DNA of 64,000 nt from Clostridium algidicarnis DSM 15099 (lineage in GTDB: Bacteria > Bacillota > Clostridia > Clostridiales > Clostridiaceae), in the NCBI RefSeq assembly GCF_002934235.1, contig NZ_PTIS01000002.1, positions 124,001-188,000 of the forward strand, in the 5' to 3' direction. The stretch's first letter is position 1. Every line of letters starts with the position of its first letter. Shown here piece by piece: positions 44,957 through 53,697 of the stretch. The position numbers were made by a program, and so were the translations under genes. The notes beneath the pieces were generated by a model. It saw only the letters and a list, made by a program, of their open reading frames with translations. It ran no database searches and was not told the DNA's origin.

Positions 44957-45008
44957 AAAAAAGGGTAATACAACTTCTTTTAAAATTGGAGGCGTATTAT
45001 CTTTTTTT
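44957..45008 (+). terminator. Intrinsic terminator before the arsR-type gene
   Basis: AAAAAAGGGTAATAC (44957-44971) and GTATTATCTTTTTTT (44994-45008) form a stem with a 22-nt loop, ending in seven Ts. It insulates the next promoter. Confidence 0.75.
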
Positions 45009-45009
45009 A

Positions 45010-45038
45010 TTGACAACTAAATCACTATATTGTAATAT
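45010..45038 (+). promoter_or_regulatory. Sigma-A-type promoter of the ArsR/sulfur-enzyme operon
   Basis: TTGACA at 45010-45015 and TAATAT at 45033-45038, with a 17-bp spacer. The AT-rich symmetric stretch ATATATGAATATATAG overlapping and following the -10 is a plausible ArsR-family operator for autoregulation. Confidence 0.8.
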
Positions 45039-45068
45039 ATGAATATATAGATTGATAGGAGAGTAATT

Positions 45069-45350
45069 ATGGATAACAACTATAAAAGGTTTGATGAGGT
45101 AGCAGAATTATTAAAGGTTATGGCACACCCCGTAAGGATTTGTATTTTAAATGGTCTTATTAAAAAAGGTGAGTGCAATGTAACTTTTATGCAAGGCTGC
45201 CTTGAAGTGCCACAATCAACAATATCTCAGCATTTGCAAAAACTCAAGGCTGCAGGATTAGTTCAAAGTGAAAGAAGAGGCCTTGAGGTTATATATAGCA
45301 TTAAAGATCCAAGAGTTAAACTATTAATGAAAATTTTGATAAAAGAATAA
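45069..45350 (+). CDS. ArsR/SmtB-family repressor, probably thiol/persulfide-responsive
   Basis: A 93-residue winged-helix regulator. MAHPVRICILNGL is the first helix pair and VPQSTISQHLQKLKAAGLVQSERRG the recognition helix and wing. Cysteines are at 25, 36 and 44; Cys36 and Cys44 sit in and near the helix before the recognition helix. There is no ELCVCDL metal site. Since the next gene (39 nt downstream) encodes a sulfane-sulfur enzyme, these cysteines may sense persulfide or sulfide, as in BigR/SqrR-type regulators; that is inference. It has a near-consensus promoter with a palindromic stretch likely to be its own operator. Confidence 0.88.
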   Translation: MDNNYKRFDEVAELLKVMAHPVRICILNGLIKKGECNVTFMQGCLEVPQSTISQHLQKLKAAGLVQSERRGLEVIYSIKDPRVKLLMKILIKE

Positions 45351-45389
45351 AAACAAAATCAGCGAACTAAGATATAAGGAGGGGTAAAA

Positions 45390-47843
45390 ATGACAAAAAA
45401 AGCTTTAATTGTAGGAGGAGTTGCAGGTGGTGCATCCACTGCAGCGAGACTTCGTAGACTAGACGAAAATATTGAAATTATAATTTTTGAAAGAGATGAA
45501 TATATTTCTTTTGCTAATTGTGGGTTACCTTATTATATAGGTGAAACTATTGATGAGAGAGATAAGTTATTAGTACAGACACCAAAGTCTATGAAAGATA
45601 GGTTTAATATAGATGTACGAATTAACAGTGAAGTAATAAAGGTTAATGTTAAAGAAAAAACATTAAGTATTAATAGCAAAGAAAAAGGTATATATGAAGA
45701 ATCTTATGATTATTTAGTACTATCCCCAGGAGCTAAGCCTATAAGACCAAACATTGAGGGAATAAATAATGAAAAAATATTTACACTTAGAAACATACCA
45801 GATACTGATAGTATAAAAGCTTACGTAGATAAAAATGAAACTGAAAGTGCGGTAGTAATTGGTGGTGGATATATCGGAGTAGAAATGGCAGAAAACCTTT
45901 CAAAAAGAGGCCTTGAAGTTACCTTAGTAGAAGCTGCACCTCATATATTGGCACCCTTTGATTCTGATATGGTAACTATAGCTGAAAAGGAGTTAGAAGA
46001 TCATGGAGTCTCCTTAATTCTTGAAGATGGTGTTAAAAGTTTTAATAATAATGAAGGTAAGGTATCTATTAATTTAAGTAGTGGTAAAAAGTTAGATGCA
46101 GATATGGTGATACTTGCCATAGGTGTAATCCCTGATACAGGATTTTTGAGGGATACAGGTATTGAATTTGGAGATAAAGGTCATATAGTAGTAGATAAAT
46201 ATATGAACACAAATGTAGAAGATGTTTATGCTGTAGGAGATGCTATACTTGTTAAAGATTTTATAAATGGAAATTCAACAGCAATACCATTAGCAGGTCC
46301 TGCTAATAGGCAAGGAAGAATTGTAGCAGACAATATATATGGAATTAAGTCAGAATACAAAGGCACTTTAGGCACATCAATTATTAAGGTTTTTGATATG
46401 GCAGCTGCTAGTACTGGAAATAACGAAAGAAACTTAAAAAAGCTTCAAATACCTTATAAGGTAATATATGCTCATCCAAATTCTCATGCAGGATATTATC
46501 CAGGAGCAGTTATGATGTCCATTAAGCTTATATTTAATGAGGAAGGCAAGATATTAGGATCTCAAATATTGGGATATGATGGAGTAGATAAAACTATAGA
46601 TGTAATAGCAACTGTAATAAAGTTAAATGGTACAGTTAAAGATTTAACAGAACTAGAACTTGCATATGCACCACCTTATTCCTCTGCAAAGTCTCCAGCT
46701 AATATGATGGGATTTATAGCTGAAAATGTATTAGAAGATAGAATGGATATATTAAATATAGAAGATATTAATGATTTTAATCAAAATAAAGAAATATTAT
46801 TAGATGTAAGAGATCAGGTAGAAGTAGAAAATGGATCTATAGACAAGGCAATAAATATACCAGTTAATGATTTAAGAAACAGAATGAACGAATTAGATAA
46901 AGAAAAAGAAATATGGGTATATTGTAGGGTAGGACTTAGAGGATATATAGCATCGAGAATATTAACCCAAAATGGATTTAAGGTGAAAAATTTAACTGGG
47001 GGATATGAAAGTATAAAAAAAGCTAATTTTAAACCTTTAGAAATAAATAAAAGTAATATAAAAGATGATGATAAAACTTTAATAAAATTAAAGGATAAAG
47101 AATTTGATAAAGAAATAGATGCCTCAGGCCTATGTTGTCCAGGTCCTTTAATGAGTTTAAAGAATAGTATGGATAAATTAGAAGAAGGTAAAATATTAAG
47201 TATTAAGGCCTCGGACCCAGGTTTTTATGAAGATGTACAGTCTTGGTGTAAAAATACAGGGAATCAGCTTTTAGATTTAAAAAGAGAAGGAGGCATGATA
47301 AAAGCTTATATAAAAAAAAAGCCTAAGGAAGTAACAAAAGATGAGGATAATAAAGAATTAGTATCTACACAAAAAGATGGTAAAACCATGGTTGTATTTA
47401 GTGGAGAGTTAGATAAGGCTATAGCATCATTCATAATAGCAAATGGAGCTGCATCTATGGGTAAAAAGGTAACTATGTTCTTCACCTTTTGGGGAATAAA
47501 TATATTAAGAAAAGATGAAAAAGTTCCTACAAAAAAGAAGTTTATGGAAAAGGCCTTTGGGTTTATGATGCCAAGAGGATCAAAGAAGCTTAAGCTTTCA
47601 AATATGAATATGGCTGGTATGGGACCTAAGGTTATACGAAAATTAATGCAGGATAAAAATGTTTCATCGTTAGAAGAACTTATAACAGCAGCTATAGATA
47701 GTGGAATAGAGATAGTTGCCTGCCAAATGTCAATGGATCTTTTAGGACTAAAAAAGGAAGAACTAATAGATGGGGTAAAAATAGCAGGAGTTGGATACTA
47801 TTTAGGTGAGGCTGAAGAATCTAATGTAAATTTATTTATATAA
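45390..47843 (+). CDS. Four-domain CoA-disulfide reductase-rhodanese-TusA-DsrE fusion
   Basis: An 817-residue fusion. Residues 1-445 are a CoA-disulfide/polysulfide reductase (GGVAGGASTAARLRR for FAD, active-site Cys44 in SFANCGLPYYIG, NAD loop GGGYIGVEMAENL). Residues 460-550 are a rhodanese domain with Cys512 in VYCRVGLRG. Residues 570-640 are a TusA domain with GLCCPGP (582-586). Residues 655-817 are a DsrE/DsrF-like domain with conserved CQMSMDLLG. Together they should take persulfide sulfur, pass it between cysteines and reduce it with NAD(P)H in the cytoplasm. ATG 45390 follows AAGGAGGGGTAAAA. It forms an operon with the ArsR gene and ends at a strong terminator. Confidence 0.93.
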   Translation: MTKKALIVGGVAGGASTAARLRRLDENIEIIIFERDEYISFANCGLPYYIGETIDERDKLLVQTPKSMKDRFNIDVRINSEVIKVNVKEKTLSINSKEKGIYEESYDYLVLSPGAKPIRPNIEGINNEKIFTLRNIPDTDSIKAYVDKNETESAVVIGGGYIGVEMAENLSKRGLEVTLVEAAPHILAPFDSDMVTIAEKELEDHGVSLILEDGVKSFNNNEGKVSINLSSGKKLDADMVILAIGVIPDTGFLRDTGIEFGDKGHIVVDKYMNTNVEDVYAVGDAILVKDFINGNSTAIPLAGPANRQGRIVADNIYGIKSEYKGTLGTSIIKVFDMAAASTGNNERNLKKLQIPYKVIYAHPNSHAGYYPGAVMMSIKLIFNEEGKILGSQILGYDGVDKTIDVIATVIKLNGTVKDLTELELAYAPPYSSAKSPANMMGFIAENVLEDRMDILNIEDINDFNQNKEILLDVRDQVEVENGSIDKAINIPVNDLRNRMNELDKEKEIWVYCRVGLRGYIASRILTQNGFKVKNLTGGYESIKKANFKPLEINKSNIKDDDKTLIKLKDKEFDKEIDASGLCCPGPLMSLKNSMDKLEEGKILSIKASDPGFYEDVQSWCKNTGNQLLDLKREGGMIKAYIKKKPKEVTKDEDNKELVSTQKDGKTMVVFSGELDKAIASFIIANGAASMGKKVTMFFTFWGINILRKDEKVPTKKKFMEKAFGFMMPRGSKKLKLSNMNMAGMGPKVIRKLMQDKNVSSLEELITAAIDSGIEIVACQMSMDLLGLKKEELIDGVKIAGVGYYLGEAEESNVNLFI

Positions 47844-47844
47844 A

Positions 47845-47879
47845 CAAAAAAATAGTCAGTTTTAACTGACTATTTTTTT
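47845..47879. terminator. Bidirectional intrinsic terminator
   Basis: AAAAAAATAGTCAGTT and AACTGACTATTTTTTT pair across a 2-nt loop. T-runs on both strands serve the sulfur operon and the opposing chemotaxis gene. Confidence 0.95.
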
Positions 47880-47909
47880 GCGTTTTAGAAGATATTATCA
47901 AAGTATGGA

Positions 47910-48896
47910 TTATTCTTTAAATGAATTTTCTATATTAATTATTCCTTCATTAATTGATTGTATTGTTGAATCTTGAGATTGCATAGTTGCTACAATTTCT
48001 TCAGATAAAGAAGAGTTTTCTTCGGATAAAGAAGATATATCATCTATAGAGGATATTATTATATCTTTTTTTTCAGAGGAATTTGTAAGGTTAACTATAC
48101 ATTTTTCTATTTCATTTACAGATTCATTTAATTCACTTTTTATAGTTAAAAATGTATCTTTAGTTTGTTTTATTGTGGATTTTTGACTAAAAAGTGCGTT
48201 ATTACCGCTAGACATAGCAGAAGAAGTATTTAATATATCTACCTTTATTTCTTCAAGTATTTTAGTTATATTTTGAACAGCAATCTTTGAGTTCTCTGCA
48301 AGCTTTCTTACCTCACCAGCTACTACAGAGAAGCCTTTACCAGCATCTCCAGCTCTAGCTGCTTCTATTGCTGCATTAAGAGCCAATAGATTAGTCTGAC
48401 TTGCTATTTGGCTTATGGAATCTGTAATAGTGTTAACAGACTCTAATTTTCCAACTAAGTCATTAACTGTGGAGTTTGAAATGCTAAGAGCATCTTCAAG
48501 GTCTCCTAAAGAAGAGTCCAGTGTTTTTATAGTTTCTAAGCCATCATCAGCATTTTTATCACTATCCATAACTTTAATTTGAACATTAACTACGTTTACA
48601 GCAAGTTCTTCCATGTCTTTATTAAAATCGCTAAGTATGTCCGAAGCTTTAGCTAAATCATTACTTTGAGATATGTTACCAGCAGACATTTGATTAATAG
48701 AGGAATTTATATCTGATGAAGTAGCAGCAACATATTCAATATTGTCTTTTAATATGGAAATCTCTTTTGCTATATGTACTTTATTTTCGGATTCATGATT
48801 TTGAGTTATTGAATCCCCCTTAATGTTAGATGGTTCATTAGACTCTAAATTAATTTTATTTATAGTTTTATTATCCTTTTTTCTAAAAAAAGCCAC
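47910..48896 (-). CDS. Soluble methyl-accepting chemotaxis-type protein
   Basis: A 328-residue protein lacking transmembrane helices. After a charged N-terminal 45 residues it is almost entirely helical signalling module. The hairpin tip reads [47 protein letters not shown], the CheA/CheW-contact region. No PAS, GAF or other sensor domain is visible. It should act as a cytoplasmic transducer or bind a partner. It starts at GTG 48896 after GGGGGAATATTT. No other chemotaxis gene is near. It converges with the sulfur operon at the shared terminator. Confidence 0.9.
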   Translation of the reverse strand: MAFFRKKDNKTINKINLESNEPSNIKGDSITQNHESENKVHIAKEISILKDNIEYVAATSSDINSSINQMSAGNISQSNDLAKASDILSDFNKDMEELAVNVVNVQIKVMDSDKNADDGLETIKTLDSSLGDLEDALSISNSTVNDLVGKLESVNTITDSISQIASQTNLLALNAAIEAARAGDAGKGFSVVAGEVRKLAENSKIAVQNITKILEEIKVDILNTSSAMSSGNNALFSQKSTIKQTKDTFLTIKSELNESVNEIEKCIVNLTNSSEKKDIIISSIDDISSLSEENSSLSEEIVATMQSQDSTIQSINEGIINIENSFKE

Positions 48897-49048
48897 AAAT
48901 ATTCCCCCTTATTTTCTTATAATAACATTTTAAATTATATCATATGAGTTAGAAATATTCATTAAACAATATAAATATTGTTTATATTTACCTTACTTAT
49001 CTGTTATAATGTCTATGGATATAATAGATATAAATAGAGGGTGATTTT

Positions 49049-49840
49049 ATGGCAATAAAAGAATGGAAATCCTTTCTGACTCCGTATGAACAAGCAGTGG
49101 AGGAATTAAAAGTTAAATTTCGAAGTATAAGAAAAGAATATAGGAGAAAAAATGAGTACTCCCCAGTAGAGTTTGTAACAGGAAGAGTTAAAGAAATATC
49201 CAGTATATTAGAAAAGGCAAGTAAATTTGATATCCCTTTAGATAGGCTTCAATATGAGATAGAGGATATAGCAGGAATAAGAGTTATGTGTCAGTTTGTA
49301 GATGATATAGAGAAGGTTGTAGAGCTTATAAGAGAAAGAAAAGATATGCAAATAATGTATGAAAAGGACTATGTGACAAATGTTAAAGAAAGTGGATATA
49401 GAAGTTATCACATTATAATAAAATACCCTGTTAACATGGCTGAAGGACAAAAGGATATATTAGCTGAATTTCAAATAAGGACTTTAGCTATGAACTTTTG
49501 GGCTACAGTAGAACACTCTTTAAATTATAAATATAAACAAGAAATACCTTATGAAATAAAAGGTAAACTTAAAAATGCTGCTGATTCAGCATTTAAGCTT
49601 GATGAACAAATGTTAGAAATAAAAGATGAAATAAAAGATGCACAAAAACTATTTGAAGTTAAATCAGATATAATATCTAATATAATGAATAATATACTTA
49701 GCCTAGTTTCTATAGGTAAAATAGCTGAATCTAGTAGATATCAAATCCAATTAAATAAGCTGGTAGAAGAAGGCGAGGTCTGGGAACTTAATAACTTACT
49801 CTTTTCAATAAAAAGAGATGTAGAAAAGTTTAAAGACTAA
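49049..49840 (+). CDS. relQ: Small alarmone synthetase (RelQ/YjbM type)
   Basis: A 263-residue single-domain (p)ppGpp synthetase. DIAGIRVMCQFVDDI is the conserved nucleotidyltransferase core with the Mg2+ Asp, YRSYHIIIKYPV and EFQIRTLAMNFWATVEHSLNYK complete the site. No HD hydrolase or TGS/ACT domain is present. Such enzymes make pppGpp from GTP and ATP, often in envelope stress. It is longer than RelQ of Bacillus (about 210 residues) because of a helical C-terminal tail. ATG 49049 follows AGAGGGTGATTTT; monocistronic with a terminator. Confidence 0.93.
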   Translation: MAIKEWKSFLTPYEQAVEELKVKFRSIRKEYRRKNEYSPVEFVTGRVKEISSILEKASKFDIPLDRLQYEIEDIAGIRVMCQFVDDIEKVVELIRERKDMQIMYEKDYVTNVKESGYRSYHIIIKYPVNMAEGQKDILAEFQIRTLAMNFWATVEHSLNYKYKQEIPYEIKGKLKNAADSAFKLDEQMLEIKDEIKDAQKLFEVKSDIISNIMNNILSLVSIGKIAESSRYQIQLNKLVEEGEVWELNNLLFSIKRDVEKFKD

Positions 49841-49858
49841 ATAAAAATACAATATAAA

Positions 49859-49892
49859 GAAAAGGGGAATTATTTTAATAATTCGCCTTTTT
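49859..49892 (+). terminator. Intrinsic terminator after relQ
   Basis: GGGGAATTATT and AATAATTCGCC form a stem closed by a short loop and followed by TTTTT. Confidence 0.8.
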
Positions 49893-49981
49893 AATAATGC
49901 GTCATTAAAATACATATGATATAATTTTTAATAAATAATTATTATTAACGAATAAGAAACTATGTTTTAAGGAGAATAATA

Positions 49982-50764
49982 ATGTCAAAAAAAGAGAAAG
50001 ATCTAAAGTTAATTTATGACAATCCATTTCATATTAAAAATATAGAAGATCCAGATATAGAAATGCAACTTACAGCTGTAAAAAAGAATAGTTCAATTAT
50101 ACAATATATAAAATATCCAGCTATAGAGGTTCAAAAAGAGGCGGTAAAATCTAATCCTTATTTAATAGAGTATATAAAAGATCCTTTAGAAGAAATACAA
50201 ATCTTATCAGTAAAGGGTTCTTGGAATTCTCTAAAATATATAAAAAGTCCCACAGAAAAAACTAAACATGAAGCCATTAATTCTAAAGGGTGGGCCATAC
50301 AATTTATAAAAGAGCCTTCTTTAAAGATGCAAGTTGAGGCAGTAAAAAAGGATTATGATTCAATAAGATATATAAAAGATCCTAATGAAAAGGTTCAAAT
50401 AGAGGCAGTTAAAAATCATTGGTCAGCTATTAAATATATAGAAAAACCAACAGTTGAATCACAAAAGATTGCTATATCACAAAGTGAAGAGGCAATTACG
50501 TATATAGATATTTATAATGAAGAAAGAATTAAAGAATTTTTAAAAGTAAACATAAATATTTTGAAATATATATATGAAGATGTTACTGAAGAACTTATAG
50601 ATGAAGTCTTAATGGAAAAATTAAAAGATGAGGATATAGAAGAAAAGTATGTTAAAGATTTTTTGAATCTAGAGATATTGGATATAGATAAGATTAAGTT
50701 TATATATAATTATGGTAGTAAAAAAGCAAAAAAGATCTTAATTGATTATAAGCTAGCGATATAG
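49982..50764 (+). CDS. 22-residue-repeat protein, first gene of a MoxR/VWA cluster
   Basis: A 260-residue cytosolic protein built from about seven tandem copies of a 22-residue unit, IKxPxxExQxxAVKxxxxxIxY, from about residue 18 to 176. Examples are IKDPNEKVQIEAVKNHWSAIKY and IKEPSLKMQVEAVKKDYDSIRY. The unit is predicted to form two short helices, like a HEAT- or DUF4116-type solenoid. A different helical acidic C-terminus follows. It starts at ATG 49982 (TAAGGAGAATAATA). The next gene, an AAA ATPase, begins 25 nt later, and a metallopeptidase/VWA gene follows, so the repeat protein may be the substrate adaptor or scaffold. I do not recognise its exact family. Confidence 0.75.
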   Translation: MSKKEKDLKLIYDNPFHIKNIEDPDIEMQLTAVKKNSSIIQYIKYPAIEVQKEAVKSNPYLIEYIKDPLEEIQILSVKGSWNSLKYIKSPTEKTKHEAINSKGWAIQFIKEPSLKMQVEAVKKDYDSIRYIKDPNEKVQIEAVKNHWSAIKYIEKPTVESQKIAISQSEEAITYIDIYNEERIKEFLKVNINILKYIYEDVTEELIDEVLMEKLKDEDIEEKYVKDFLNLEILDIDKIKFIYNYGSKKAKKILIDYKLAI

Positions 50765-50789
50765 AAATATAAGGAAGGGAAGTATTTAT

Positions 50790-51920
50790 TTGAAGTTTTC
50801 AGAAGCTTTATTAACAGTAGACTTAATATTAAAAAGTGAAGCAGTTCCTTTAATAATAGGAGAAAGTGGTATAGGGAAGACCTCTTTGGTTAAAAAACTA
50901 AGTAAAGAAAAGGGATATTATTTAGTAACTATAGATGCAAACCTTTTAAAAGAAGGTGAAATAGGAGGGCTTCCAACAGTAGAATATTACGATGTATATA
51001 AAGAAGAGGGCATAGAAAAAAGAAAAAGGACAGTATATGCAGTTCATACTAAGTTAGTAGATATAGAAAGGGCTGCAAAAGAAGATGAGAATAGAAAAAT
51101 CATATTGTTTATAGACGAAATAAATAGATGTGAACATAGTGTTCAGCAAGAACTTATGAACTTAATATTAAATAAAGAGATAAATGGGTATGTACTCCCA
51201 GAAAATGTTCAAGTTATTGCAGCTATGAATCCATCTAATAAATATGATTCCTTTGAAAATAGTGAATATCAAGTTGTAGACATGGATCCTGCACAGGAAA
51301 ACAGATTTGTGTGGGTAGAAATGGATTCAGATGTGAATGAATGGATAAAGTGGGGCATGGGCAAAGAGAGTCTAATACATGAACATGTACTAGAGTTTAT
51401 TTCTACCTTCAAGGAGTACCTACATAGACCAGATGCTATGGATAGTATAAAAGCAACTCCAAGGAGCTGGGAGAGGATATCTAGAGCATATAAGGTATAC
51501 CTACAGTCTAGGAATATATACTCTGATAACATATTTTATAATGTTGTTAAGGGAAATGTAGGATCAGCTATAGCCCAGGATTTTATGTCTTTTATAAAAA
51601 ATTATAAATCCATATCCATAAAGCCTAAGGATATATTTGATAGCGAGGTAATTTCAGAAAATATTAAGGAAAGAGTAAGCCTCGAAAGTCACTCAAGGCT
51701 TTATATTATAGCTAAAAATTCCTTAGTATATTTAAATGAAAATAGTCATGGTGAAAGAGAATTATCTCTATTTTCAAAATATCTACAGCTATATCCTATG
51801 GATTTAAGAATGGGAATAATGAAAGAAATACGAGAGGAATACGAAGAAAGCCTTTATATAAGGTTTTTAGACAATGATGACTTTATTGAACTATTTTTCT
51901 CTTGTTTTCTTTGGAGATGA
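50790..51920 (+). CDS. MoxR-like AAA+ ATPase
   Basis: A 376-residue AAA ATPase of the MoxR/dynein-like branch. Walker A is GESGIGKT (24-31), Walker B ILFIDEINR (near 110) followed by the QQELMNLILNKEI helix-2 segment, and AAMNPSNKYDSFE is sensor 1. The start is TTG 50790, 10 nt after GGAAGGGA; no ATG is closer. MoxR ATPases usually work with a von Willebrand A-domain partner, and the following gene, 5 nt later, encodes exactly that. The likely role is ATP-driven remodelling of a target held by the partners. Confidence 0.9.
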   Translation: MKFSEALLTVDLILKSEAVPLIIGESGIGKTSLVKKLSKEKGYYLVTIDANLLKEGEIGGLPTVEYYDVYKEEGIEKRKRTVYAVHTKLVDIERAAKEDENRKIILFIDEINRCEHSVQQELMNLILNKEINGYVLPENVQVIAAMNPSNKYDSFENSEYQVVDMDPAQENRFVWVEMDSDVNEWIKWGMGKESLIHEHVLEFISTFKEYLHRPDAMDSIKATPRSWERISRAYKVYLQSRNIYSDNIFYNVVKGNVGSAIAQDFMSFIKNYKSISIKPKDIFDSEVISENIKERVSLESHSRLYIIAKNSLVYLNENSHGERELSLFSKYLQLYPMDLRMGIMKEIREEYEESLYIRFLDNDDFIELFFSCFLWR

Positions 51921-51925
51921 TATAA

Positions 51926-53302
51926 ATGGAAAGTAAATCAGTGGAAACATTAAGAATAAGTCTTCTTAAAGAACTTTCTAAGGTTTATACAGGAAACAAA
52001 GAAGAAGATAAAATAGTTATGAGTAAAATTTTTGGGGATAAAACTAAAAGAGAATTTAAGGAGTTAATAGAGGGTGTTGTGTTTTCATTAATGCAAGGGG
52101 AAGATAGCTTTTTTGGATTTTTTATGATGAAGACTAAAAGAGATATTAGTTTTGACATAGAGTGGCCTATAAGCACAGAGATAGATCTATTAGGATTTAT
52201 AATGTACTTTAATCCTTGGAAGTTTTTAAATTGTAGTCTTGAGGAGATGAAAGCACTTATAAAGCATGAAATTTATCATATTATGTATGGCCATCATGTT
52301 AGAGCTCAAGATTTGTATAGTAAGTATGGAAAAGTACCTGTGAATATAGCTATGGACATATCCGTTAATCAATTTATAAAGGGCCTACCTTCCTATGCAA
52401 CAAAAATTGATAATATATCCTTAGCATTAAATGTAGAGCTAAATAAAGACTCTACTATAGAGGCCTATGCAAAAGAAATATATAAAGCTATAGAGGATAT
52501 TTCGAATAATTCAGGAAAGAAAAATCTTAATTTAAAAGATTTAGATTTAGAAAGTATTCATGATTCTTTTATAAACTCTTCACAAGGGTTAAATATGGAA
52601 GACTCAAAGGAACTTATTAAAGGAGTTGCAATAAATGCTAACAAGGGGAAGTCACCTAGGGGACTTGAAGAAATACTATCAAGATTAAATAGTGTTCCTG
52701 AAATTGCATGGGTAGATTACCTTAAAAGTATAATTAAATCTATGCCCTCTGGAAGTAGAAAGACTATTACTAGAAAAGATAGAAGGCAACCAAATAGGTT
52801 AGACCTTAGAGGAACATTAAAAAGTCATGTAGCTGAGATAATAATTGCTATAGATATAAGTGGCAGTATTACTGATAAAGAGATAGAACAAATATTTATA
52901 GAAGTGTTTGGAATAGTTAAAAATAGAAATATAAAAATTACTGTAATTGAATGTGATGATAAAATTAGAAGGGTATATAAATTAAACTCTCGAAAAGACC
53001 TAAAACCTAGGTTAGAAAAGAAAGGTGGTACTGCTTTTTCTCCAGTTTTTGAATATATAAACAAAAAGGCTCTTAGAAGATCTTTTGTTATATATTTTAC
53101 AGACGGACTTGGTGAAGGGGAACTAACTATAAAGCCTATTAACTATAGAACACTTTGGGTTTTGACAGGTAAAAATCAAAAATTATCTTTAAAAAAGTCT
53201 TATGGAGAAGTGAAAAACTTAAAATCAAAGGGATACTATGAATCAGATACTAGCTATGGTTTAAATGTTATGAGAGAACTTTTACATGATTGGGCAAGAT
53301 AA
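51926..53302 (+). CDS. DUF2201-type protein: HExxH metallopeptidase-like domain plus VWA-like domain
   Basis: A 458-residue protein with two domains. The N-terminal one contains HEIYHIMYGH (114-123), a zincin-like HExxH with a third His. The C-terminal one contains DISGS (310-314), a degenerate MIDAS motif of VWA-like folds, and later TDGLGEGE. This is the DUF2201_N/DUF2201 arrangement. With the preceding MoxR ATPase it forms a familiar chaperone/maturation-like pair of unknown function. The upstream repeat gene makes this a three-gene unit on one strand, ending at a strong terminator. Whether the HExxH site is active is not shown. Confidence 0.88.
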   Translation: MESKSVETLRISLLKELSKVYTGNKEEDKIVMSKIFGDKTKREFKELIEGVVFSLMQGEDSFFGFFMMKTKRDISFDIEWPISTEIDLLGFIMYFNPWKFLNCSLEEMKALIKHEIYHIMYGHHVRAQDLYSKYGKVPVNIAMDISVNQFIKGLPSYATKIDNISLALNVELNKDSTIEAYAKEIYKAIEDISNNSGKKNLNLKDLDLESIHDSFINSSQGLNMEDSKELIKGVAINANKGKSPRGLEEILSRLNSVPEIAWVDYLKSIIKSMPSGSRKTITRKDRRQPNRLDLRGTLKSHVAEIIIAIDISGSITDKEIEQIFIEVFGIVKNRNIKITVIECDDKIRRVYKLNSRKDLKPRLEKKGGTAFSPVFEYINKKALRRSFVIYFTDGLGEGELTIKPINYRTLWVLTGKNQKLSLKKSYGEVKNLKSKGYYESDTSYGLNVMRELLHDWAR

Positions 53303-53315
53303 TAGATAGAGATTA

Positions 53316-53356
53316 CAAAAAAAGGTAGAAGGTTTTAAAATCTTCTACCTTTTTTA
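53316..53356. terminator. Bidirectional intrinsic terminator
   Basis: AGGTAGAAG (53323-53331) pairs with CTTCTACCT (53342-53350) around an A/T-rich loop. Runs of A before and T after serve the VWA gene on the plus strand and the HesB-like gene on the minus strand. Confidence 0.93.
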
Positions 53357-53367
53357 TTAAAGTGATA

Positions 53368-53697
53368 TTAGCCGCAACTACTGCAACTTGAACAACCACC
53401 AGATTCACCTAGATCTTTTGTAGGTTCTAGCATTAATCCACTGCCATTTTCAGCAGATGAAGTTATTCTAAATCCTTCAAAATCTTCTACAAGGTTTTTA
53501 TCTATAAGGAAAGTAATGTCCTTAACTGTTTCAACTATATCTGTATCTTTTTGTTCATCCAGAACAATATTAAATGAAGGGCCACTTCAGCCCATACCAG
53601 CTAAGTTAATCCTTATAATATAATTTGGAAGTTCGTTTTGATCTAGTAGGCCTTTGAATTCATCATAAGCCACATCACTTATTTTAATAACACCCAT
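53368..53697 (-). CDS. HesB/IscA-like selenoprotein with in-frame UGA (Sec37)
   Basis: Read from ATG (complement of 53695-53697), with AGAGGGA 5 nt upstream, the frame gives 109 codons interrupted only by TGA at codon 37 (complement of 53587-53589). The residues before are RINLAGMG and after it SGPSFNIVLDE. That places the UGA at the first conserved Cys of the A-type Fe-S carrier family (SGGCSG), and the C-terminus GGCSSCSSCG supplies the remaining thiols. HesB-like selenoproteins with this Sec are known from anaerobes. A SECIS-like hairpin follows. With a good start, intact downstream frame and terminator, selenocysteine insertion is far more likely than a pseudogene. selA-D genes are not in the window. 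Confidence 0.85.
53551..53589 (-). promoter_or_regulatory. Bacterial SECIS-like hairpin
   Basis: On the minus strand, 25 nt after the UGA, TTGTTC-TGGAT-GAACAA forms a 6-bp stem with a 5-nt loop. The loop has G in its second position, and the distance from UGA to loop is within the range reported for bacterial SECIS elements. It lies inside the coding region, as expected for SelB-directed selenocysteine insertion. Confidence 0.7.

Noticed and set aside
49982-50530. Periodic DNA resembling a CRISPR array
   Set aside because: The periodicity is 66 bp of coding sequence with diverged repeats and an open frame, a protein repeat rather than a CRISPR repeat-spacer pattern.
53587-53589. In-frame TGA read as a pseudogene mutation
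   Set aside because: It falls at the conserved Cys position of the family, the rest of the frame is intact, and a SECIS-like hairpin follows. Selenocysteine explains it better.
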